Assembly: GCA_033977485.1 (NCBI GenBank)
Contig: CM066988.1
Location: 73,399,169-73,463,168, forward strand
DNA: 64,000 bases
Reading direction: 5' to 3'
Source of the DNA: Hydrangea macrophylla
Taxonomy: Eukaryota > Streptophyta > Magnoliopsida > Cornales > Hydrangeaceae
The position numbers and the translations under genes were made by a program. This document shows positions 44,327-54,420 of the stretch, piece by piece. The first letter of the stretch is position 1; every line of letters begins with the position of its first letter. The notes beneath the pieces are model-generated. The model saw only the letters and a list, made by a program, of their open reading frames with translations, did no database searches and was not told where the DNA came from.

Positions 44327-45960
44327 AATCTCTATTTGATGTTGAAAATATACTTTCAAAACCTCTATTTCAAAACCCCTATTTCAAAACCCCTCTCAAA
44401 CCCTCTCATTTTGATCTCAAGAAAGAAAACTCAAGTTTTTCCCAAAATCTTTAGAACAGTGAGCCAAAACAGTGAATGATCTAAGCTCAAAGATTTCTCT
44501 ATAACTCAATAATCAATTTATGGATACAAGACCACTTGGAAAGTCTTCCTAACTCATTAGGGAACACCCATGATTTTTGGTTTGACTTGGAGATACATGG
44601 AAGGATCCCATTTTGGTCCAAGCATTCTCTCCAGATATTCTGCCTTTGCTGTCACAGCAGCTTGGTTGAATTTCAACTTGCCTTACAGAAAACTTTTCCA
44701 AAAGGGGTAGTCCCAACTCATTTTCCCTTGAAATTCAGTGTCTTAGAGAACTTTCTATATAAAATGGGCCCCTACATCTATAGTTTTCATTTTCTAAGAT
44801 GTTTTAACATTTCAGTCGACTGTGCAAACTCTGTTTGTGAGTAACCTCTATTTTTCATATGATTTCTCTCAATCTGTAATATTTATTAAAGATTGGCTTT
44901 TTGGGTTGTGTTCTAGACACAATAAGGAATATCTCCATAAAAAATCATGCATTGAAAACATTCCTAACCTCCCTTTTCAATTTTCAAAAGATCATGTCAC
45001 TGTTCTGTCCACTATTCACAGCAAACATTCTCTTGCTTTCATCCTTTGATTTGATGCTTACATGCACTCCAAATTAGCTCATGTCTTAAGAAGTAGTTCA
45101 TAATACATTTGTACATATCCCATGATGATTTCCTTCATTCATTCATTCATTCATTCGTACACATTCTAGACTTCTAAGTCATTTTAGGAATCTATGAACA
45201 CAAAACACACTACAACCTTGGCACATTCTAGATACATACATTGCATCCATGCAAAGATTGGGGTTTTTGTGACTCCTAATCTAAGAAGATTATAAGGAAT
45301 GAACTTGATAATATGTTCATGTTTCCCCTTGATCTAATCGTCCTTTCTCATCCATCCCGGAGATTGAGAGGTCTTCTTTTCTCAAAGATTAGCATGCATC
45401 ATTTTAGCTTGCTAAGCATATTTTGATCCTTTTTTTATTTATTTGTTTCAAGAACAATTCATGTCCCCTTTAGATTAGGGAAACTTAATTACTTGATATG
45501 TGATTAGACGATTTTTCCTATGTTTATTTGTGTGATATTTCACTTTTGCATCGTGTGATATTTGGCTTAGATCTTATGAATGATATTTTATCTTTTGATC
45601 TTCCATTTCAAAATTCTTGTGTGACGTAATATACTATCATAATATTAACTGTCGAACCAAACATAGTATAAGATGATTATTTGGAAGCTAATTGAGGCCC
45701 ATCGAAAGACGGGGCGAGTTGAGGGTGTTTTAGTCGTGACAAAGGCTCCTTCCTCTCTCGTACTAAAACCACAAGCCAAGTTCTTTGGTTATGAAGGACC
45801 CGTGCCCTTTATCCATTTGGGTGAGTCAAATTAGGTTTCTTGGTTCCTTAAAGACCAAGTGGCGACTCTGTATCTGTTTTCAACAGACCTTTTCTTTTCC
45901 TTTCAAACTGATTTCAAAACAAACAAGAAGTGGAATTCCGCGTGTCCATACCTCCCCACA
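44327..45960 (+). repeat. LTR2, second part, after element B
   Basis: Continues the LTR that breaks at 30934. It has no credible gene. The small frames (44288-46152) are not supported. Near the end it shows the family marks GGCCCATCGAAAGACGGGGC, CAAGTTCTTTGG and AAGTGGCGACTCTG (45858), and it stops at CCTCCCCACA. Without element B, LTR2 is about 3.3 kb. I could not find a clean target duplication around it. Confidence 0.55.
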
Positions 45961-47857
45961 TCTTTGAGTGCCACTATGGCACTCAAATGTCCCAGATGCA
46001 TTATGGACCCTTTATTTGATCCCAATCCGTGTGAAATTGCCCAAAAATGTAAAATTTTGTATTTTTTAGTCCTAAATCGCTTAGCTATGAACTCTTCAAC
46101 CCAAAACTCAAACTATAAAGGGGGTCCTCCCCTCTCCATCCAACACACCTAAAAATCCTAAGGACTAGAGAGCCAAAGAAACCCCTCTGGAGGATTCCGA
46201 AGCACTCCAAGAAAGTCCTTTGGAAAGTGTAAGTTTTTTTAGAGTTAGGAATCGAGTATTGGAGTCCGCAATGCCACTGAAGCTCTGTCGGAGGAGTATT
46301 CTGAGAGGAGTTCTTGGGGTAAGTTCTTCTTCTTTTTTTATTTTTTGCTTTGTTTTATAAGTTTGTTCTTTTTATTCATAGTTCTACGCTTAATTTCTTG
46401 TTTGTTCTTCGTGTTCTTCATTATTATTAGTTTAGATCTTTAAAGTTCTCGGATAGTTTAAATTCCTTGTTTGTAGTATCATTGTTAAAGTTAAGTTACC
46501 CTAGGCGAAGCTACCTGGATGTTATGGTAGCCAAAGCCTGAGGGGTTGGTATCCAATCCATGGATATCCTTTCCCTGGGGGTAATGAATCCTTAATTTGG
46601 ATCTATGAGTCTAGATTTAGGGCACTCATATAGGAATAATGTTGGAATTCATATTAGTTGGGATAGTAGGCTATCCATGTTTTATTCATATCCATACTTC
46701 AATTCACATTTTTGCATAATTAGTTTACTTCACTTAGTTTAATCCGTGAATTGGATTGTTCATAATAGTTTAATTCATTAATTGACTCATTCTTATCCAT
46801 GTATCCATGCACATGCATACACATGCACACTATCCCTACGTAGAATAGTAGGTTATCTATACTAGGGATAACACTTAATTAAGGTTACACATGCATGCTA
46901 CTCCACACAATAGTTATGGTTGGACATGCATACACTATCCATGCTTAGAATAGTAGGGTATTCACTTAGATTATCCTCTATATATTGCTATTATTGTCCT
47001 AACCATGGTTTATTAGGATAATTCAGAATGCTTTGCTATCCTGGGTAAATTCTCTAGCATTCCTTTTATTTACTACTTTCCTAGGATCACATAGAAGCAT
47101 GATTAAGTCGATAAAATACAGATTTTAAATTTCCTACATGATTACATGTGCATAGATATCATGTTTTTTTTAGGGTTTTGAGTGTGATTTTTATGTTTTA
47201 TTTTATTTTATTTTATTTCTTTTTGCATGCATAGGGGAGCTTAGTAATACATTTAGTCCTCGGATTACCGCTTTAGCACGAGCATTGCATGTAATTTCTT
47301 AGTTTCATGCACGACATTCTCTCTTTATTGTTTATAACTAGAATTAGGATTGCATTAGTGTAAATGAAACGGTCTTCATAATGTCTAGTCAAACACCTTG
47401 AAAGCTGAGTAGAGGCTCATCTCACGATGGGGCGAGAGGGGGTGTTTTAGCATGATCTAGCTCCTTCCTCTCTCGTACCTTAAACCCCGAACCGAGTTCT
47501 TTAGTGATGGTAGGGCAGTGCTCTCTATCCATTGGACTTGATAGATTTATATTTCATGGTTTCCTTTATCAAACCAAGTGGTGACTCTATTAGTGAGGAT
47601 CTCTCTAGATTTAGCCTTGTAGGATATATGGATTACTCACTCGTGTAGGCTCGAATATTGATCATGGGCATCGATTGTTTCCTCGAGTGGGATAAAAAGC
47701 CCCAAGAAATCCAAATACGAGTAATCCAAATTGGTTGGATTAGATAAAGGCTAATGAAGGGTGGTGAACCTCCCTCGTAAATGTTGACATCAGATTTGTA
47801 ATGGGATCAATCAAGCGGGCTTAATCTTTCTAGTCCCTAAGCTTGGTTTGGGAACCC
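45961..47857 (+). repeat. Element C 3' LTR (LTR1), second part
   Basis: Starts in the dyad GTGCCACTATGGCAC (45968-45982) and aligns with the truncated 5' copy (21786-23633) throughout: same TATA box context (ACTATAAAGGGGG), TAGTAGG(C/T)TAT(C/T)CAT repeats, GGCTTAATC and the end GGGAACCCACA at 47857. Moderate divergence between the copies indicates an old element. Confidence 0.65.
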
Positions 47858-49004
47858 ACAGTAGGAACCCTACTTGAGTGAGGAAGAAGGCCTAGAGAAC
47901 TTAGAAATAGGTCTAGGACTTATTGGTGGCTCAAAATAATGTTCAATCTATTTTTAAACTATAGGTCCTCTATTTATAAGTTTTCTAACTGACCTTAATA
48001 GCAATCGATTGCCTAAAGTGGCAATCAATTGCTAACCCCACTCGATTGGCACTAATACCAATCGATTGCCTGAAGTGGCAATCGATTGGTTCCCTCTTTC
48101 CTTGCCTTCACTATATTCTTTATGAAGCTAAGAATGGGACCTCCTAGGTACTTAATTATTATCTTAGATCAGTTATTTAATCCTCTATGATTAAAATCTT
48201 TAATTAGAGAATTAACTAGCTAATCAGTTAACATTAGTACCACTAAATAACAATAACTGCACTCTGATGCATTAGAACATATCTAAAGTAGTGATTGGAT
48301 TATAAGATGATACTACTGTTTATTTACCTTCAACATTCGTAATCACATTCAGGTAGTCAAATAACCAGTACTGTCAACCTGAACTATGAATGCATCTTCT
48401 AGTCCTTGAATCTCACTCAACTCTCATGATTACCAAACAAGTCAGTAATTGCGTATCAACAAGAATGCAGTTCTCCATAATCAACTTGGTGGCCTTGAGG
48501 CCCTTTTCTTCATTGCTTTTAAAAGCCACTTTGAATGCTAACACCATTTAGAGTGCAAATATTAACCATTATTTTAAACCATCTTCTAAGTATTTTAAAT
48601 CAGTTATGATGATATAGTCCCAGTCATGAAAGGTCTATTGATTCTTTATCTTTAGAAAATTACAGAATACTGAAAAGGAATGAACTCCATAGAACGTTAA
48701 TGAGTATGCATGGTAGATGGTTAGGATTAATGTGGATTCACGTGTTTTCAACACCTTTAATTTATTTGTTTCATTCATTATGTTTCTTTATGATTTAGTT
48801 TGTTATTTAGTTTAATTTAATTAATTAGGATTTGTTAGTATACCCCCACTCCTATATTCATATTTTTCTTTCTTTAGGTTGTGACTTAGTAGACATTCTC
48901 CATATTCCTTCCCTGTGGGATCGACCTGGACTTATCTAGTGTTACTTGCATGATCACCTACACTTGGGTATTGCACAAGATCGCACAACTTTTTAGTCGT
49001 GTCA
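47858..49004 (+). repeat. LTR of element D (Athila-like); left edge uncertain
   Basis: The right half aligns with LTR B (GCTAACACCATT, TGATGATATAGTCCC, GGTAGATGG, CCCTGTGGGATCGACCT at 48912, CTACACTTGGGTATTGCACA) and ends GTCGTGTCA. A TATA-like CTATTTATAAG lies near 47972. U3/R carries a dyad array of GCAATCGATTGC words at 48001-48089. The start is not visible, because the sequence joins the end of LTR1 directly, so the LTR may be truncated. Confidence 0.65.
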
Positions 49005-49010
49005 AATTTT

Positions 49011-49027
49011 TGGTGCCGATGCCGGGG
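49011..49027 (+). promoter_or_regulatory. Primer binding site of element D (tRNA-Asp type)
   Basis: TGGTGCCGATGCCGGGG, two mismatches to the tRNA-Asp complement, 6 bases after the LTR end, the same spacing as in element B. Confidence 0.8.
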
Positions 49028-49176
49028 AAGGCAACTAGGTTAGGATTTTTACTGAGTTATTTCCAATTTTTCTTACTTAAAAAAAACGAAAAACTTTGAA
49101 CTTTTTTCTCTCACGAGAAAAAAAAATCTAGTAAATAAATAATTAAAATTCTATTGTTTAAAAATTTTGGACAAAC

Positions 49177-50715
49177 ATGTCTTATCCATATTACCCTCCG
49201 TACAACACAAACACCACGAATAGGTACACATTAGGTAATGAAAATTGTCCCCCAAGTTGGCAAGCACCCACATATGACGCGCATTATCAACCCGAGTTCT
49301 AGCAACCACCACAATGGGGAAACAATAATGGTAGTCCCCCATATTATCAAACATATCAAGAACCTCAACATGGAGAGTTCTATCTATCAAAATGGGGAGA
49401 TAAACAAAATAACAGTGTAGGATATAGTAGTAGTTCCCACAATTACCAAATGCACCAAGACTTTCCTTCTAGGAAGTCTGATCCACAAATACAATGGGAT
49501 GAGAATTACTACCCACCACGATGGGGCGAAACTTCGTATAGTTATAATGAGGAGAATAACCAAGTTGAGAATAATGGTATGTTAGAATTACTACTTAGTG
49601 AAATGAAAAGACTAGATAGGGCAATTGATAAATTAGAAGCTAGATATCAACCACTTGCTAGCCAAATTATAGAAGATTACACCAGTTCTTCAACACTACA
49701 ACCCAAATTTCAAGACACCAATAATGGAATGGAATTGGAGGATAATGACAGGTATATAATGATGTCTGAACTCCAAAATTAAACCATTGAGCATGAAGTT
49801 GTAGGATCATCTTCTCTTCAATATACACCCCCAGACATCAACTCCTTCATAGCCTGGATAATGTTGCACAACCTCTTTGTTCAGAGCACCTCAATCGATG
49901 ATATATATAGTGAAGAGAGTTACAAGGATGAGAATGAGGTTATAAAAGATAATGAGAGTTTAGATGATTGCACGTAATTAGTAAAGGAAGAGTCCCTTGT
50001 TGACTCTAACCCTACCTTTGATAGTGACCCTAGGGATGTCGTAATTGAAAATTTTAAATTCGATTTAGATTCATGTGATATTCATGAACCCTCGCCTCTT
50101 TCGGCCAAAAAGGGGGTGTCACCAAATTGCCCATCACTTATCCTCTCTATTAATCAAAGCTCTCATCCCGAGCGTAAAAGTCATGTGTACCCCAATATTG
50201 AACAAAAAGAATGTGTTGTGGAAGAGGATGATAACGATTCTAGCACATATACTTCACAAAATTTTATTTTTCAAAATTCTTTAAGAGGGGACTTAGAAAC
50301 TTTTGGTCCCACATTAGATGATTTTAAACTTCAACAAGAAGCTAGTAATCTTCTAGACTGCTTGACCTTCTTGAGTGATAACGACATAGAGGACCAAATA
50401 GATAGCTTTATCCAAGTCCAGTCCAAAACCATGTGGATAGAATAGAAATTTAATTGCTTTGATTGTATCTCCATAGATTCTGTTATAGGATAAGAGGAGG
50501 GTAATCATGCTTCATTAGAACATCACTTAGACTCTGCCCCTTTTATTGAACCATGGCCACCCCCTAGTATTAAAATAGAGGCCGTTATAGAAAATACCAA
50601 CACCAAAGATCATTTCTTGAGTATAATTCCTAAAAGTGTGGTATACCTCTTATAATTGTCCCCAACAAATTTGGAAGCCATAGGTTTTGCATCACCTCCT
50701 CTGACCTTGAGCTTG
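49177..50715 (+). pseudogene. Element D gag-like ORF of a non-autonomous Athila relative
   Basis: ATG at 49177 (MSYPYYPPYNTNTTNRYTLG) starts a frame that stays in register for about 510 codons. Stops (TAG near 49300, TAA 49780, TAA near 49975, TAG 50443 and two or three more) break it, but I see no frameshift. The first part is rich in Tyr, Pro, Gln and Asn with a short Leu/Lys heptad-like segment (LLLSEMKRLDRAIDKLEARY). The second part is acidic (CVVEEDDNDSS, LSDNDIEDQIDSF). No protease, RT or integrase follows, so the element would need enzymes in trans, as large LARD-type elements do. Resemblance to a known family is my inference. Confidence 0.6.
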
Positions 50716-50724
50716 ACATTAGTT

Positions 50725-50749
50725 GGGGGGGGGGGGGGGGGGGGGGGGG
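50725..50749 (+). repeat. Run of 25 G
   Basis: An uninterrupted G run after AGTT, at the place and in the context where related elements have AGTTGGGGGTTG as polypurine tract. It may be an expanded tract or an assembly artefact. The frame 50723-50911 only crosses it. Confidence 0.9.
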
Positions 50750-51070
50750 TTGCATTTTTATGAGGATCCCAATGTTCTCTTACTGCTAAATTATTTCACT
50801 GGGAAGATCCTCAAAAATTTCGGTTATTACTCTATGATAAAAATCTTGATTAACCGAATTTATTTATTGAGTAATTGCATTTTATTATCTATTTTTCCTT
50901 GTTACTGCTAATGATTTTGCAAGTAACTTAACAAAGAAATAAAAGAAAATGAAAAAAATCTGGATATTAACTCCTCGAGGTAACATCCTTCCTTCTCTCG
51001 CTTTACTTTATTTGTCCATGTGCTCAGTTTAGAACATTAAGGATAATGTTTAGTTTTAGTTGCGGTGGAG
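50750..51070 (+). other. 3' non-coding end of element D with a second tract-like site
   Basis: AT-rich. AGAACATTAAGGATAATGTT followed by TAGTTGCGGTGGAGCG (about 51055-51070) has the look of the ...GAGGACAATGT...TTGGGGGTGG end block of LARD/Athila relatives, with a G lost from the tract. No 3' LTR is visible after it. Confidence 0.4.
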
Positions 51071-51360
51071 CGAGTCATTGCATGCCTCATATCTTTTTTG
51101 TTGTGCTTTAATGTCAATATACATGTATAGCAACATGTAACTCAGTAAAGTAAAATTTGTAAAAATTTTAAAATTTTTAATCTATATAATAAATCACAAA
51201 GGTGTTTGTCTCCAATCGAGGAGAAGACAAAAAGTGGTCAGGATTGAGTCTTACAAAAGATAAAGAAAGGTGAGGGTTGAGTTTGGAATGTTTCTCTCTC
51301 ACCCCCTCCCCCCACTAATAGCACACATTTTGAATTTTGAATTCCTGCACACCCAATTGT
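51071..51360. other. AT-rich to C-rich transition, possible promoter region
   Basis: No gene. It lies just before CT-rich sequence that looks like a plant 5' UTR. I see no clear TATA box placement. Confidence 0.3.
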
Positions 51361-51418
51361 CTCTCTCTCTCTCGCACTCATTGTTGCCTCCTGGCACTCA
51401 TCAGCACCACCACCTGCG

Positions 51419-51464
<46 letters not shown>

Positions 51465-51545
51465 ACCCTGCCAAACTTGAGCCTAACCACCACCACCACC
51501 ACCACCACCACCACCTGTTCCCTACCGGACCTGCTCCTCCGCCCA
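51361..51545. repeat. (CT)n and (CAC)n microsatellites
   Basis: TC repeats at 51361-51374 and about 51421-51462, and CAC repeats at about 51487-51513, are set in CCTAACCCTG-type sequence. Frames on both strands (51238-51551) are low complexity (Leu/Ser, Thr or Glu/Arg runs) and not genes. The setting resembles a pyrimidine-rich plant leader. Confidence 0.85.
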
Positions 51546-52970
51546 TCTTAACCCTTTTTTAGGGCTTCTAAGTTTTTGTTTTGAATTTTTTGTTCCTCAT
51601 TTTGCTATTCCTTTTAATTTCAGGCACTGATTCTTCATTGTTGAAGTTTTTCATATTTTTTATGCAGGAGATAAGAGTCATTGATTTATTCTAGGTGTGT
51701 AATTTTCATATTCAGGTGAGCATTTGACAACTTGAGCTATTCTATAGACTCTTTTATATAGGGCTTTTCTCTTTATTCTTCATGTTATAGAGCTTAGTTG
51801 GAGCTGGAACTTTGAAAATGGCAAATGAATTTTCTAACTTTTTGGGTGATGGAATTAACACGGGTCATTTTTAGGCCCTAATGAGTTGTTTTGGTCGGCT
51901 TTTATGTTTACAGTTTGGGTCTGGCTTGGGGGAGGCTACTATAAGCATATTGGTCTTTTACTTTGAGATTTTATTGCTTTGGGTTTGAGTTTGAATTGGA
52001 ATTGGGCCCATTCATATGGCTAGAATTGATGGAATCCTCATTACTTTCTATTTTGTCATTCATGTGGCTAGAATTAATGGAATCCTCATTATTTCTTCTA
52101 TCTGATAGTTGGGTTGATTTTGGGCCATAAATTTGCAGGTTATTTTATAGTTAGTAAGAACAAGAAATAAAACCTTCCAGCACCACCACCAGTAAGTAAG
52201 AACCAAGTTATTTGCACGTTCTTTTCACTTCCTTTCTTATGAATTTTATTTACTATTGGGTGTCCATAGTTAATGTGTGCTTCTACCACCAGCACCACCA
52301 CAACAATTGAATGCTTTGTCTTTGATTACAGCCGCAAACATTCGAATAACTGTATTTACTATTTTTAGTTTTTGGATCTTCACTTCAATGTGTAGACATA
52401 ACACATTCACTTGAAGGAAGAAATACATTATTAGCTTTGAAATGAGGAGGAAGTTTTTTTTTTTTTTCCTAATTGCATTATTATGTTCCATATGCTAAAT
52501 TAAAGAAAAAGACCATCATGTGTTTATGCACTAACTATTAGTTTAATATCCTTATACTTATTGATGTTTGTGTCGTCATGCTTTACAATTCTTTTGCACT
52601 TTGAAATATTTCTAATCAAATGGTGTTTTTCCATTGAGAAATGATTAGGATTTGTTGTAATTCTAATTACTCTATTCTAGGTTTTGTTTTGACCATAGAA
52701 GAAAAGGATGATATGGTTGTGCATTTGTTTTGACCAACTCTTTGTACAGTTGGTTTTTTTGCCAAACATTTGCGAGTCAAATGCTTTAATTACTTTTGAA
52801 GCCTAAGGCCTAAAAGTTAGATCATGTATTGATTCATGCTGCAAGTTTTATAGCTATGTGACCCACACATCCTCAACACTCGGAGGTCGAAGAGTTCCGG
52901 ACATGACACTCGACGAGTGAACTTTGTTGAATTTTGTGTCATTGTGAACTTTTTAATCCATATTTACCCA
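51546..52970. other. Non-coding sequence of unknown origin with 48-bp duplication
   Basis: T-rich, with intron-like composition. A 48-bp unit (TTCAT(A/G)TGGCTAGAATT(G/A)A) is duplicated at 52011-52106. CAGCACCACCACC clusters occur at about 52180 and 52290. No frame over 75 codons is convincing. Confidence 0.45.
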
Positions 52971-54420
52971 TGCGGAACTAAGAAATTCTATACCCTTTTA
53001 TTCAAATCATGATTTTTATTTAGGTTGTTGACGTACTTTTGGAGAAGCCAAAGGAAAAGGAATGATAAGCTTTTGATTACTATATCCTGGACAAAGACTC
53101 ATGTGTCATTTAATTGGCGAGAAATGTTACATGCGCATGAACAAGCAGGTATTCTAACTTTGTGCTTTTTTATTCTTTACATTCAAGTGCTATTTAATTT
53201 ACATTTTTTTTATTCACTATCAACTTTGTATTGATTTCTAGCAATTGTTTTTTTTCCCTCCTCCAGTTACAAATTCAACATTGTTTTGATTCCAGTATCA
53301 ATGTTGTACAAGTTTTTCTTACAATGTTATATATATGTATCTCTTTTTTTCCTTTTGGTTTTTCCTCACCTAATTAGTTTTCTCTCTATTGAACTATCTG
53401 AAACTGTAAAAAGAAAAATGAACTATTCTACTTTATGTATTTGTTTTTTACTTTCTTTTTCTCCAATGTACATAGCCCTAAATATATTTATTTTAGCTTT
53501 GTTCTGAGGGCATCCGAAGACATCGACGGTCATCACTGTCGTCGGAGAGGAGGTACGTTTCAGATGAAGTCTTCTCTTTTATTCCTTTTTCTTTTTCCTC
53601 GCCCTAATTTGTTTTCTCTCTGTTGGATTTTTAATCCATATTAGCCATGCGGAACTAAGAAATTCTATACCCTTTTATTCAAATCATGATTTTAATTTAG
53701 GTTGTTGATGTACTTTTGAAGAGGCGAAATGAAAAGGAACGATAAGCTTTCGATTACTACATCCTGAACAAAGACTCATGTGTCATTTAATTGGCGAGAA
53801 ATGTTACTTGCTCATGAACAAGCAGGTATTCTAACTTTGTGCTTTTTTTTCTTTACATTCAAGTGCTATTTAATTTACATTTTTTTATATACTATCAACT
53901 TTGTATTGATTTCTAGCAATTGTTTTTTTTTTCCCTCCTCCAGTTACAAATTCTACATTGTTTTGATTCCACTATCAATGTTGTATAAGTTTTGTTTTTA
54001 CAAGGTTATATATATGTATCTCTTTTTTTCCTTTTGGTTTTTCCTCGCCCTAATTAGTTTTCTCTCTGTGGGACTATATGAAACTGTAGAAAGAAAAATG
54101 AACTATTCTACTTTATGTATTTGTTTGTTCTTTTCTTTTTCTTCAATGTGCATAGCCTTGAATGTATTGATTTTAGCTTTGTTCTGAGGGCATCCGAAGA
54201 CATCGACGGTCATCGCCGTCGTCGTAGAGGAGGTGCGTTTCAGACAAGGCCTTCTCTTTTTTTCCTTTTGGTTTTTCCTCGCCCTAATTAGTTTCTCTCT
54301 GTTGGACAAGAAGAAAAATGAACTATTCTACTTTATGTATTTTTTTTTTCTTTTCTTTTCTTTTTCTTCAATGTACATAGCCCTGAATTTATAGATTTTA
54401 GCTTTGTTGACCAATAGATA
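52971..54420 (+). repeat. Tandem duplication, unit about 680 bp, with exon-like blocks and partial third copy
   Basis: TGCGGAACTAAGAAATTC occurs at 52971 and 53648 (677 apart) and GTTCTGAGGGCATCCGAAGA at 53501 and 54181 (680 apart). A third, shortened copy runs from about 54260 to 54420. Each unit has a block bounded by TTTAG/ and AGCAG/GTATTC (about 53023-53147 in unit 1). A second block, AG/GGCATCCGAAG...GGAG/GTACG or GTGCG, follows at about 53508-53554 and 54188-54234. In unit 1 the first block is open in one frame (ends FNWREMLHAHEQA), while unit 2 has stops. I do not recognise the peptide, so this may be a relic of a host gene. Confidence 0.75.

Noticed and set aside
44288..46152. Several plus-strand ORFs of 60-102 codons
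   Set aside because: They lie in LTR sequence (LTR2 and LTR1), differ between LTR copies and have no domain.
51238..51551. Ser/Leu/Thr ORF on plus and Glu/Arg ORF on minus strand
   Set aside because: Both are encoded by CT and CAC microsatellites.
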